Source: Lotus japonicus (lineage: Eukaryota > Streptophyta > Magnoliopsida > Fabales > Fabaceae). Taken from it: a stretch of 64,000 bases of DNA. Under the pieces are notes generated by a model that worked only from the letters and a program-made list of their open reading frames with translations, searched no databases and was not told where the DNA came from. This document shows positions 1 through 12,052 of the stretch, in pieces. The stretch is from contig NC_080043.1 in assembly GCF_012489685.1 (NCBI RefSeq), positions 65,837,920-65,901,919 on the forward strand, read 5' to 3'. A program made the translations under genes and the position numbers. The first letter of the stretch is position 1. Every line of letters begins with the position of its first letter.

Positions 1-791
1 CTTATGCACCTTCAACTCCTCCGGTGGTGCCGGCGATGACCCCAACTCGCCCGACAGTAATCAGACTCCTTTGAGAAACCAATGGAGCGCCTCGCAATTG
101 CAGGAGAAGTTGAAGCACATAACGTTGATGAGAAATCATTGGGCCTCGCAATTGCACAAGAACTGGAAGCAGTTTGATTTTTCGAGTCAGAGGATATTTT
201 GAAGGCAAGGTACTTGGATCTGATCTTCAATTCTTATCGGAGTTCAACGCATCCAGAAATGTTTTATACCATCGGATTCTCGCCAAGGCCGCCAGGTTTC
301 GCCGCATTGTGGAAGACATGGACTGGCGGACCTTCAATCCGATGAAAACCAGGATAATGCTATGGAATAGAGCCACCGTGTTAATGGTTAGGATCCAGAA
401 CTTGGATGATATAACGTATGAGGGTGCTAAGTGGTTAGCCAATTGAGCAATGCCAGAGTAGCTTCCTTCGATGAGATGATGAAAACTTATCCCAGATGAG
501 GAAAGAATGGTTTTTTGAAAGATTTGATTCTTTGCCGAGGACTTAAGGAAGCTCAAGTGGGATTGTAGCAATGATGAAGAAGAAGAATTGAATGAGGATT
601 TGTGGAATGAATTAAATGAGGAGTTGGGGAATGTCAGGTGGGATGAAATTCATCAGGCGCTCATGAGCTTCAGGGGGGCGTGCTTGTTTGACGCCAAGCA
701 GTTAGCCATGAAGACCGACGAGTACCTAGCTTGCTTGGAGGAGAACATGAAGTTTATCCGGGAGATGCGGCAACCAATAATACCAGATTAG
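1..791 (+). pseudogene. Unidentified degenerate coding region
   Basis: Two short open stretches (174-446 and 588-791) lie in the same direction, and a third open stretch in another frame starts near 82 with a repeated LAIA-x-E-like pattern. The second stretch is acidic and helical-looking, with NEDLWNELNEELGNVRWDE near its start. Stops and frame changes separate the pieces, so if this was a gene it is broken or spliced in a way I cannot resolve. I do not recognise the family. The first stretch opens with TTG rather than ATG, which argues for an exon fragment or a fortuitous ORF. Confidence 0.25.
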
Positions 792-989
792 TTTTGACAG
801 CCATTTAGGTTATGAAAGAAAGTAAGTGTTATTAGAAAGCTCTATTATTTTCATTCACTCATCAACTCAAATATGTGTGAATGTGATTCTTGTGGTCAAC
901 TTGTTGGGAACTCGTGAACAATATGTTTTTCTCATGGATTCTAATTTTTAAATTTGACACAATTGGATTCAGAATGTCAAATTGTTAAT

Positions 990-1141
990 ATTCTTTTATA
1001 GACAAATGTTAGTTGTTAGTAATGTTGGTAAAGTAGTCCCTCCTCAGGGTTCAAACCCCGGACCCTTCACCCTTCATCCCACCCAACCCTTATGTCTCAT
1101 AACTCTTACCAGTCAAACCATTTGAGCTAACCCTCAGGGAC
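990..1141 (-). mobile_element. tRNA-derived SINE
   Basis: Read on the minus strand, the element begins GTCCCTGAGGG and carries a pol III A box (TTAGCTCAAATGG, 1118-1130) and a B box (GGTTTGAACCC, 1047-1057), as in tRNA-derived plant SINEs. It is flanked by a perfect 14-bp direct repeat, GTCAAATTGTTAAT, at 976-989 and 1142-1155, which is the target-site duplication expected from LINE-machinery insertion. The length of about 150 bp fits a short plant SINE. The family name is not assigned. Confidence 0.85.
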
Positions 1142-1155
1142 GTCAAATTGTTAAT

Positions 1156-1676
1156 GATTTTGACAAATGGGCAGTAGGGTTCATGAGTTAGAGATCTAGT
1201 TATCGGGATTTTGTGCATTGAGATATCAGTTTCGCTTTTTTCTTTTGAAACTTTTGTTAGGTTGGGAAGTTAATTAGTTAAGAAATGATAAAAATCCACT
1301 CAATCCATAAATATTTTATTTAATTGTTACGACTCATTCTAGGTCTGTGTCTCTGTGACCAACGCATAGACTAGCATCCCCAAAATATCTTTCATGAATT
1401 AATTTTGAACACCCTATTACTAGTTTTAGAACATTAGTTCTATGGGGAACATTTCTTGCTTGAAACTTATTTTTAAGAACCAATAAATGCAAGTTGGGTA
1501 AGAGGAGTTTCATTGATAAATTATTCCTTTGAATTATGGACTCTTCACTCTAGTGAATGGAAAAAGCTCATTCCCACACAAACAAAAGTTAGACTGAAAA
1601 AAAATCAAAATCAGAATCAGGCATGTATTATGCAATCTATTTAAATATGTGCTAGTGTGTGTGTATACGTGCAAGT
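1156..1676. other. Non-coding interval
   Basis: AT-rich sequence between the SINE and the subtilase stop codon. I see no ORF or repeat structure that I can support; part of it is presumably the 3' untranslated region or downstream flank of the protease gene. Confidence 0.5.
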
Positions 1677-3677
1677 TTATTCAGCTTGGACTGCAAATAC
1701 TGTATGAACATAATGTCTACCATCAAGCCATGTTAGAGACCCAAAATGGTATCCAGCATTGGCGTCCTTGCCATAGAATGAGACTTTGTAGGTCAATTTT
1801 TGAACACCCTCAGAAAACACAAGTTTATTGGGGATGACCTTAACAACCAATCCCTCTGGTGCATGCACCTTCGCAGCATATGTGGCATTAAGGGGTCCGA
1901 CGTTGGTAACTGTTCTTGTGATCACTTTTGCTTTCAGTTGCCTTTTAATTTTTTTTTGTAGAGATTGATGGGTAATTGATGTTGGAGATAAGATCTTCAG
2001 AGGACTTCTTTGGACAAGTGGCATTTGTCTTAGACATTGACCTTATGTTCTTCTGTGAATAACCATAGTAACAAAGGAATCTGATGTAGTCTTCCACACC
2101 TGTTTCAAAGACCAAACCAGGGTAGAGAGCTCTTAGTGGGTTAATTTCCCCAACTCCCATTTCATGTGGGTTGGCAAAGTAGTTTGAGCTGTTGGTCACA
2201 GGCTTCCTCATGTTATTGTAGGTTGTAGCTGAAGAATGGAACAAGAAAAGTACAATATTAGTATCAATGATTCAATTCCCTTTTTTCTCTCTCATGTATC
2301 TTTAAAAGACAAGAAAACCGATATTGATGGATCTGGGTTCCCTGTAGTAATGACAATTCTAAATTCACGCATTCAAGTAATCTGAGTCGTTTTCATAAGA
2401 TCGGACGGCTCAGATAAGCTCAACATATGAGTCGTTCAATTTTGATCAAACAACTCATTCCTTGACTGCGTGAATGTCATATTTCCCTGACTGCAGAAAA
2501 TCCAAATTCGATGTGGGTCTTGAACCTGTTGTCATTAATGCTGATTTGATCGTTGAAGGACTCCATCTTCCATGTACTGATTTGATGAATGCTGCAGCTC
2601 CTGTCACATGTGGACAAGCCATGGATGAACCAGATCTTATGCCAAACAAGGATGACTTTTCCCCAATTGGAACACTTCCTGGTTCATCACTTTTGGGAAT
2701 CATGGCAGCGAAGATGCTAACACCTGGAGCCATGACATCTGGCTGGAAAACAGATTAGTGAAAGAAACAGTGAGTGTGTTGTTCTCAAGATGCTTATGTT
2801 AATTCTTGGTTCATGGATGTGAAATGAACTGCATTTAGGAACAAAAAGTTGAAAACTACCTTGAGAATGTTTTCTGTAAGGCTTGAAGGGCCTCTTGATG
2901 AGAAAGATGCAACAACTGGTGAAGGCTTATATCTAGGAACTTCTACTGTTGGAAGAACTGTTGCAGTTGGGTTTCTGTATAGAAGGCATCATAGACTCAG
3001 CATTTAGTTAAAAGTTATTTTTATCTCTTAGGTCACTGATCACCATGTGTGAAGGTTGATAATGCTTACTTGGTGTCGTTTATGTACTTAAGGATTTGAT
3101 ACCCATCTAGATTCCCCACCTCTGTGAAGGGTAATGTACCAGCATCAAAGGGAACATATTTTCTGTCCTCGTCAATGAGTATCATTCCCATGGCTTTAGC
3201 ATCCTGTAAAACTAGCTTCTTGACTCGTCTTGAAATACTTGGATCATCACTAACACAAACAACAATGCTGCATGCTACTTTGTTGTAATCTAGTGATCCA
3301 GGATAACAGTTCCTGCATTCATTTCAGAAAACAGTTAAGTCCTTAACACACTACGTTTATCAAGTATGCAATCACTTATTCTGGTATAAAGTGTACTAGT
3401 TACATATACCGTCAGTAACAGCAATTGATGCACCTAATTTGAGTTGGCCTGTTGAACTTTATTTTTTAAGTTAATGGCAAGAGAAATAGTGAGAAATGAA
3501 ATGACAATTCTTAAATTATTTTTGGTTTAAAAGGATGACAATAACATGACAAGAATAATGACAATTAGGTGTGTACCTAGCTTGAGAAGCTGGGGCGAAT
3601 TTGGCAGCAACTTTCTCTCCAAAGACAAGAGGATACAACTTTGAACTAGTAAGGTTTGAGAAGCTAATGCCTGTTCC
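1677..3677 (-). pseudogene. Subtilisin-like serine protease, 3' exons
   Basis: Plant subtilases (S8 family) are usually secreted serine proteases. Six exons can be read on the minus strand with GT-AG borders: 3677-3577, 3312-3070 (protease-associated domain), 2974-2860 (ends SSRGPSSLTENILK), 2742-2526 (catalytic serine motif [17 protein letters not shown]) and 2228-1677 (C-terminal Fn3-like domain, stop at 1677-1679). The intron 2525-2229 joins MTT to ATTYNNM cleanly. A run of nine T (1949-1957) in the last exon shifts the frame: the upstream part ends at SISTKKN while the Fn3-like domain continues in another frame. The catalytic Asp and His exons are not found. The preceding exon lies 21.8 kb away at 25435-25572, beyond nested transposons. 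It is therefore most likely a pseudogene. Confidence 0.88.
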
Positions 3678-3955
3678 CTGACAGTGTAAACAAAGGAAAC
3701 ATGAAGAAGAAATCATAATCACAAATCAACCAAACTGTATTAAGATCTTATGTCCATGTTTGGTATCTCATTCCCTATCCCATTAATAAAGTTGTCACGG
3801 CAACTAAAAAAGGTTCTTAGAGCATTTCCAATACAAGGTTCTTAGTTCTTATTTTTGAGTTAAGAATCTCAGTTCTTAACCATTGGAGGGGATGATGTGA
3901 AATTCTTAGTTCTGAAAAATAAGAATCAATATCAATATTAATATCAATATCAATA

Positions 3956-4360
3956 TCAATATATATTAGAAAAGAAGAACTTCCATCAGACCAATTTGAT
4001 GAGGTGTCACTTCAGATTAATTCTCAAACCAATTTGATGAGGTGTCACTCAAAGATTAATTCTCATTTGAGCTTCTCTTCTGTTGACACGTGTCACACCA
4101 TAATTACTAAATAAAATCTTGACATATTTTATTTCAAAATCAAATAAATCTTGACCTATTTTGATTTAAAACCAAATCATCCAAAAAAAAATTTATATCT
4201 TTATCCCTTTAAATTAGGAAATGTCTCAAGCCTAATTTACTGCATATTTACAGGAATCCCCTGATTTATCATTTTATTCTTTCTCATAATTTACAATATA
4301 AAAATAAAACATGTAGTGCTGAGATAATAATCCATTAAAATTTTAAAAGATTTTCTCTAA
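3956..4360 (+). mobile_element. Helitron-like 5' segment
   Basis: Starts with TCAATATATATTAGAAAAG directly after an A, the same 5' terminus as the Helitrons at 4361, 19896 (minus) and 24140. It contains two copies of an ACCAATTTGATGAGGTGTCA motif near 3990-4050. It is interrupted at 4360 by the next Helitron and may resume at 24100. Its own 3' hairpin cannot be told apart from that of the element ending at 24631. Confidence 0.4.
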
Positions 4361-6634
4361 TCAATATATATATTAGAAAAGAAGAACTTTCATAGTGACA
4401 TGTCAGCACTAGATTAATTCTTAGTGACGTGTCAGCACCAGATTAATTCTCATAAAAATTATTCCACGTGTCAATTTGTTAGAGGATATAATTTTCAATT
4501 GATATATGTTTTAATTTTATATATTCTAACCTAATTAATTGATATTATTTTAGAAGATATAATTTTCAATTGATATATGTTTTAATTTTATATATTCTAA
4601 AATAATTGATTGATATTATTTTAAAGGATAAGATTTGGTCTTTTAATTTATTTTAAATTTATTTTTAGAATATATTGATTAATTTTTATCGAATTTTCGA
4701 ATTTTTTTATTAATTCTGGATTTTACGAGTTTTTATTGTGATTTGCTAGATTTTGTTAGTTTTTATCTATCTTTATTTAATACCATTTTTAATATTAGAT
4801 TTGATTGGGATTTAGGTTGTTTATTTCTTAATTTTATTTTAATTTATCTTATTATTTATTTTAAATCCAGAAAATACTTTATTTTATTTTAGATTTACTT
4901 TTAGAGTATATTAATTAAATTTTCTTAAATTTTCGGATTTTTAATTAATTCAGGATTTTATGAGTTTTTATTGTGATTTGCTAGACTTGGTAGTTTTTAT
5001 CTATCTTTATTTAGTACCTTTTTAAATTTTAGATTTGATTAGAATTTAGGTTGTTTAATTCTTAATTTTATCTTATTATTTATTTAATTTTACTTCCAGG
5101 AAATATTTTATTTTATTTTACATTTATTTATAGAGTATAATAATTAATTTTTATTGAATTTTCGGATTTTTAATTAATGCTGGATTTTATGAGTTTTTAT
5201 TGTGATTTGCTAGATTTTGATAGTTTTTATCTATCCTTATTTATTATTTATTTAATTTTAATTTCATGAAATATTTTATTTTATTTTTGAGTTACATTTA
5301 GAGTATAAATGAATTTTTATGGTATTTTTATTGAATTTTCATATTTTTATTTAATTCAGGATTTTATGAGTTTTTTATTGTGATTTGCTAGATTTTGATA
5401 GTTTTTATCTATCTTTATTTAGTACCTTTTTAAAGTTTAGATTTGATTAAGATATAGGTTGTTTATTTCTTGATTTTATCTTAATTTATCTTGTTATTTA
5501 TTTAATGCTAATTCTAAGAAAAGGGAGTTGATTTAGTGCTGAGGGTCCAGAAAAATACCATGACACGCAGAGATTTGATAGCTGCTATTTCTACCTCTGC
5601 CACATGTCGCGATCAGGACAGAGGTATGCCGTAAGATGATGTTACGTGAAGAAGAGTTTATCATGTTGTGATTGATGGTTTGTGTCATTTCAGTTTATCC
5701 TTTGTTCGTAATTCAATCCTGGATTCTTAAATTTCACATATTTTGTGTGTTTTGATCCAAAAGTTTACAAATTTTTGCATAGACCCTTTAACGAATCATT
5801 CTTGAAGACGTAATGTTTTGATTCTGATGTAATGTTTTTTCTATTGTTCTTCTTCCGCTTTTGTATTTTTTTAAACCAGATTTTAGTATAGTTTGTAGAA
5901 ATCCATGCGTGTGAAGCCATTCTAAACCTGATTTTAATATTTCTAGTGTTTTTTACCCGCGCGTTGCACGGGAAATATGTCTATTGTATTTGATACATTA
6001 ATTAATACTTTGATTATTAAAAATATATTAAACAACGAATGAAATAGAAAAGTCAGAATTGATGAGTAAAGTGGACATAAAGACTTCTCTTCTAAGCTCG
6101 ATTGAGACCAAGAGGAACTCGTTTCACATTCTTCGTAAATATGAAGACGATAACACAAATCATAGATATAAGAAATTATCAACATATTAATCTTAAAAAA
6201 AATTAATGTGATAGTAGCACAAATTAGGATTGTGTAAGATATATCATAAAGTATAACATTATTGTTTTTATTCCAACTAAGTAGGGATGACAATGGGTAG
6301 GTACTATAGTACCATCTCCATACCCGCGTTTTTAAAAATTACATGTACCCGTCTCCATACTCACGTGGGTAGCAACTCGAAGCTCTCCACCTTTAGACAA
6401 TTCAATGTCATTACAGGAAGCTATCCATCTTTACCAAAATCTAAATCTATGGATGACAATGGGTCTCAAAATCATAGGGTACCCGCAAAAAATACCCACT
6501 ATGGGTAGGGTAAAAAACCGCTAAATGGGTATGAGGTTGAGTATAGATAATTACCCGCAAAAAATAGAGGGTATGAGTGCGGGTATGGGCACTATAGTAC
6601 CCAACCAGCCCATATCCGCACACACATGTTATCA

Positions 6635-6636
<2 letters not shown>

Positions 6637-6687
<51 letters not shown>

Positions 6688-6688
6688 T
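6637..6688. repeat. (ATT)n microsatellite
   Basis: An uninterrupted ATT run in the inner Helitron. The matching site in the outer Helitron is the (AAT)n run at 23340-23405. Confidence 0.95.
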
Positions 6689-8271
6689 GGGAATATATTA
6701 ACAAATTAACTTAAGCTATAGCTTTCAAACTCACTTTTTTTTTTAAAAAGTTTGGGATATATTAATTAATACTCTAAAAATAAATAATAAATAAATTAAG
6801 ATAAAATCAAGAAATAAACGACCTAAATCCTAATCAAATCTAAAATTTAAAAATGTATTTTTTTTACTCTAAAAATAAATCAAAAATAAATTAAGATAAA
6901 ATCAAGAAATAAACAACATAAATCCTAATCAAATCTAAAATTTTAAAATGTATTTTTTTATGAGAATTAATCTGAGAATGACACGTGTTATTTTTTTTTT
7001 CAATTAGTGAATATTCTGCACCCTAGAAGATTTTCTTTTCCTCAATCCTTTTGCTTTTGATTAAGAATAAAAAAGCAGGAATTCTTGAAGCATATGACAT
7101 CTTACAATTAGTTGAAGAACAAAATCAATTCATGAAGAAGATTGAAACAGAAACCCAAAATGAAGTCTTGAAGAACAAAATACCCTCCTTCACCAATTTG
7201 AAAGGACTGTGGTGAAAGAATTGTATTTAGTGTATTTGTGAATCTTGGGGTGGAACCCTTGTGAAACAAAAAATTAAAGGAACATTTCAGTCAAGAGAAA
7301 CAAAAAATGGTGTATTGCCCCATATGTGCGCACCCCAGCAAATTATCTATATATGTGAGAAAAAAACAAAATAATTCTCCCACCCAAAATAATTGTGGTT
7401 GCTTCACCAATAAACTTATACTAACAATCAATTTAAATTGAACTTAAGGAAATATATAGAGCAAAGTAAGATAAGTCACCCAATTGGCATACTAAAACAT
7501 GAGTATATGCAAAACTAATGAGTTTGAGGAAAACATGAACCAACCTTAAGAATGGGCTAAACATACTCATGAAGATTAAATGTGAGCTCTTCATATGCTT
7601 TCATCAATTTGACTGACCTGTGCATCATTAAAAAAAATAGTAAGTTGTGCATCATTCACATACAGTGCAAATAGTATGCTTATACACACAGCTCAAACAT
7701 GATGAATAAAAACGTGCAAATGTTGAGAAATGAATATAAATTCAGGCTATCCTAAGTTTCGTAAATTTCTATAAATTATACCAAAATCTGGTTTAGAATG
7801 ACTTTACACGCATGGATTTCTACAAACTATACTAAAATCTGGTTTTAAAATATACAAACGGAAGAAGAACAATAGAAAAAACATTACATCAGAATCAAAA
7901 CATTACGTCTTCAACAATGATTCGTTAAAGGGTCTATGCAAAAATTTGTAAACTTTTGGATCAAAGCACACAAAATATGTGAATTTTAAGAATTCAGGAA
8001 TAAATTACAAACAAAGGATAAACTGAAATGGCACAAACCATCAATCACAACATGATAAATTCTTCTTCACGTAACATCATCTTACGGCATACCTCTGTCC
8101 TGATCGCGACATGTCGCAGAGGTAGAAATAGCAGCTATCAAATCTCTGCGTGTCCATGGTAGCTTTGTGGACTCTCAGCACCAAATCAACTTCATTTTCT
8201 TAGAATTAGCATTAAATAAATAATAAGATAAATTAAGATAAAATCAAGAAATAAACAACCTAAATCCTAAT

Positions 8272-8555
8272 TGTTCTTGGAATGAACATTGAAGAGAGGT
8301 ATAGTACCTAGAGGTAGAGAGATTGTGCTGAGAGAGAATGAGAATGAGAGAGAGAATGCTGAATTTCATACATGATTTTCCCCAAATGAGCCAAAAGTCC
8401 CTTACAATTGGTAACTACCTCCTATTTATAGAGCTTGGGTACTACCTATTGGGCCAATTGGGCCTCCGGGATCAAGGCCCAACTTTAAGGCCAGGGTCCC
8501 GCTACAGGACGGGCTACATGCTGGGCGTTGCCCCTCTAGGGGCTCGCCCAGTCCA
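8272..8555 (-). repeat. 3' LTR of Tat copy A
   Basis: 284 bp, identical to 18527-18810 as far as I can compare by eye. The target duplication CTAAT lies just outside, at 8267-8271. No clear polypurine tract is seen next to it. Confidence 0.95.
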
Positions 8556-8739
8556 CTAGTCCACAAGACACCGAGCTCGAAGTATGAGAGCTAAGTGTGT
8601 CTTTTAAGTGCCTTTACATGTGTCCTATTGTACACTGGGATCTAAGCTGTCAACATGACTTGAGAAAAGTGTGGTAAACTATATCGCCAACATGGCGTGA
8701 GCAAAAGGAAACTAACATCTTTAGCCATCCCGTCCACTG

Positions 8740-8845
8740 ACTTGGCGAGCAACCCGAGCCGGCAAGTCCACAAGTCCACAAGTCCACATGTACTGACTTG
8801 ACGAGCAGCCGAGCCGGCAAGTCCACAAGTCCGCATGCGGCGAGA
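8740..8845. repeat. Short tandem repeat near 3' LTR
   Basis: The phrase GAGCCGGCAAGTCCACAAGTCC occurs twice (about 8756 and 8813 on), with extra AAGTCCAC copies, in the untranslated stretch between the 3' LTR and the promoter of the antisense gene. Confidence 0.6.
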
Positions 8846-9187
8846 GCGTTCACTTCGTATTGGCGATTAGTTGGAACAGGTGTATGATCGTTCGCCGGCA
8901 GGAAGAGTAACAGGCGATGGTGTTTGGTTTTTACAGTGGCGAGGCCTTTCGCGCTTTCCCTTGAAAACCCTTTCAAATCCCTAACTGCCCCACGTGACTG
9001 CCCCACGTGATGTGTCAGTTACATCGATTTCCCTCTTTCTCCGGAACCGTCACTCCACTTTTCATAACTGTCCCATCGTGCGCAGTAACTCCCCCTTGCA
9101 CGCGACCCACCTTCCCAAAACCATCATGACTTCCAACCTTCCACACGCGTCCAACACGCGTCACCCTTCCAGCTTCCCCCCTTCACC

Positions 9188-9195
9188 TATAAAAA
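9188..9195 (+). promoter_or_regulatory. TATA box of the antisense gene
   Basis: TATAAAAA lies about 215 bp before the ATG at 9411, in sequence with no other coding use. The second Tat copy has TATAAAG at an equivalent distance (about 205 bp) before its own ATG at 32191 on the minus strand, so the spacing is conserved between copies. Confidence 0.6.
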
Positions 9196-9410
9196 CCCTT
9201 CTTCCCCACGAACATCCCTTTCCGCGACCTCTCTTTACTTCCTTAATCGCTTACCAAACCCCCTCTGCCCACTTCCGTTCCGGAGCCGTCGCTTACCACC
9301 CTTTCCGCTACCCACTCTTCACCTCCCACTCCGGTGAGTTCTACTGTCTTTATCTTTGCATCATACACGTACTCATCTTTTCCTTTCTTTCATTTCTCTG
9401 TCTTCTAAAA

Positions 9411-12052
9411 ATGGCTTCAAACCCTACCTCCCCTAATCACTCCTCTTCCTCCTCCGAAAGTGACCCTGATTCCACTGCCGCCGGCGGCCTCCCTTTAGAG
9501 GTTCCGGAGATCCCTGCTTTCCGACTAAAAACCTACGCCACTCTGCCCCTTCCAGTCCAAGTAGCCCCCAAACACGAGGCTATAGACCAACCTTCCATCT
9601 TCCAAAATAGCGATCTCATCGTGCAATTCGTGAACTCCCTGGGTGGCTTGTCCTATGATGATGAGTTTAACGCCAAACTCAGGATCTGGATTTGTAGTCC
9701 CGGGGATCGCCCCTGGCTTCATAAGCCAGACGGCGACGTAAAGAGATCCCACTTTTTCTTTGCGTACGAATACATGTTTAGCGAGCTTGGAATCAGGCTT
9801 CCCTTCTCGCCCTTTGTCCAAACCGTCCTCCGCGACATCAACGCGGCTCCCTGCCAACTCCACCCCAACGCCTGGGCCTTCATTCGGTGCTTTGAAATTT
9901 TATGCGCCGCTGTTGGCATCGCCCCCTCTCCCACCAGTTTTTTCTACCTCTACGATGTTGACCCCAAGTCCATCAAAAACAAAGGATGGATCTCCTTGAA
10001 GGCCCGAGCCGGCCGGAAGTGCTTGCATCCCCACAAAAGTAACGCGAAGTCCTCCTTCGCGCGGAAGTACTTTCGTGTGGCGGTTCACCCTGCCTACCCA
10101 GAAGCATTCACCCTTAGGGACGGGACCGCCTTTTCCCTCTTTACTGGACGGAGAAGCCCAATGGGATCACCGATCCTTCAGAAGAGTCTTTGTCCGCCAA
10201 CGACAAAGCCTTTCTTAATCTTCTTGCCCCACTTCCCATCCTTGACTGCACAACAGTCCTTGAGGGCGCTGACCTCTCAAGAACTCCCAAATACTTAGGT
10301 TCTCCATAGCTTACTTTTTATTGTCAACATTTGCTTTCTTGTCTCTATGCTGTCACTGATTTTTTTTTATCGCTGCAGAAGATATGAATTTCACAAACGC
10401 CGAGCTCCTGAAGGCTCGTGAGAGAAAAATGGCCCGCTTTTCCCCAAAGTTCAACACTGAGGGCGACGTGAAAAAGCGGGGCGGTGTCGAGATCCAAGGT
10501 GAGGGCGCCAACGCTCCCAAAAGGAGAAAATTGGTCAAAGCCTCCTCCGTCGCCGGCACCTCCAACCCTGGCGCTCAACCCACCACCGCCGCTGCGTCTA
10601 AGGGTAAAAGTGTTGCTAAAGCCTCCGCCGCCGCGGCTACCGAGACAACCACTGTCCCGGCCCCCAAATCTGCCACCGCGGACGTGGCCTCTGCAGCCGC
10701 CACCAAGTCCACTGCTGTAGGTGCCACAGCTGCCTCCACCGATACCACAACTACCTCTGCTGGTGTTACAACTACCTCTGCTGATCCGTCGCCAACCGCT
10801 GACTCAACCGCCAACATCTCCCAACCTTCAGCTGCTGAGAAATCTGTCACCGTCAATGCCACAACAGCCGCCACGTCTTCTGATGCTCCTGCCGGGGAAA
10901 AAGGAAAGAAAATGAAACTCCCCAGTCTCCCCCTCGCCAGGACGCACCTCCTAGCCCGCCCCCAACAGATGATGGCGCTCTGCGCCTTCCCCACCTTGCC
11001 GCGAAGAGGGACCTTCTAATGTCGCCGCAACCCAGATTGAGCAAGCTCCTGGTAAAGAGAGCGGTTCCTCCAGCTACTTCAACATGCTTCCTAACGCCAT
11101 TGAACCTTCAGAATTCTTGCTTACCGGCCTCAACCGCGAAGTCATAGAGAAAGAGGTTTTGAGCCGGGGTATCAATGAAACCAAGGAGGAAACTCTCGCT
11201 TGCCTCCTACGCGCTGGGTGCATCTTTGCCCACGCGTTTGAAAAGTTCAACGCCGCCACCATCGAAGCTGAGCGATTGAAGGCCGAGAGTGCTAAGCATC
11301 AAGAAGCCGCCGCTGCTTGGGAAAAGCGTTGCGACAAACTGGCGACGCAGGCAGGGAAAGACAAGGTCTATGCCAACAAGATGATTGGCACGGCGGGGAT
11401 TAAAATCGGCGAACTGGAGGATCAGCTGGCGCTGATGAAGGAGGAAGCGGATGGTCTTGACGCAAGCCTTCAAACTTGCAAAAAGGATAAAGAGCAAGCT
11501 GAGAAGGACTTGATCGCCAGAAGCGAGGCGCTGGTTGCTAAGGAGTCAGAGCTCGCTATATTGCGCACTGAGCTGGAGTTAGTGAAGAAGGCGCTGGCGG
11601 AGCAAGAGGAAAAATCTGCCGAGTCCCTAGCCCTGGCGAGGTCTGACATGGAGGCGGTGATGCAAGCCACAGTTGAGGAAATCAAGAAAACGACTAGTGC
11701 TCACGCCGAGGCCCTCGCCTCGAAAGATGCCGAGATTGCTTCACAACTGGCAAAAATCAAAGTGCTTGGGGACGAGCTGGCGACGGAGAAAACCAAAGCC
11801 ACTGAGGCGAGGGAACAAGCCGCTGACATCGCCCTCGACAACCGCGAGCGCGGCTTCTATCTCGCCAAAGATCAGGCCCAACATTTGTACCCGAACTTTG
11901 ACTTTAGCGCCATGGGAGTAATGAAAGAGATAACCGCTGAAGGACTGGTTGGTCCCGACGATCCTCCCCTGATTGACCAACACCTCTGGACAGCGACTGA
12001 AGAAGAAGAGGAAGAAGAAGAACAAGAGAAAGAGAAAGAAAACAATGAATAA
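9411..12052 (+). CDS. Additional antisense gene of Tat element A, spliced, frameshifted
   Basis: Runs opposite to gag-pol, between integrase and the 3' LTR. Exon 1 (9411-10298) encodes a globular domain with FFFAYEYMFSELGIRLPFSPF and DINAAPCQLHPNAWAFIRCF. An 80-bp GT-AG intron (10299-10378) follows. Exon 2 continues at 10379 as a Ser/Thr/Ala-rich linker, and 11084-12052 encodes a long Lys/Glu/Ala coiled coil ending in an acidic tail. The frame breaks near 10141 and at two points between about 10905 and 11010, so the gene is decayed or has introns I missed. The ATG at 9411 is preferred over 8994 because the TATA box lies between them. Additional antisense ORFs are known from Tat elements (for example in Grande); their function is unknown. 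Exon 1 and the intron recur in the copy at 30958-32191. Confidence 0.75.

Noticed and set aside
5943..6293. A conserved 116-codon gene, because a near-identical copy exists at 23749-24099
   Set aside because: Both run into the Helitron 3' hairpin and terminus; the identity reflects two copies of a non-coding transposon end.
6447..6704. ORF with a long isoleucine run (and its tyrosine-run counterpart at 23327-23518)
   Set aside because: Produced by translating the (ATT)n and (AAT)n microsatellites; no protein evidence.
8338..8559. 73-codon ORF found twice (also 18593-18814)
   Set aside because: It lies within the identical LTRs and has no family features.
8994..9410. N-terminal extension of the antisense gene from the ATG at 8994
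   Set aside because: A TATA box at 9188 lies inside it, and copy B has a comparable leader without matching coding sequence.
9525..11685. Several minus-strand ORFs overlapping the antisense gene
   Set aside because: GC-rich shadow frames of the plus-strand gene; composition and lack of motifs argue against coding.
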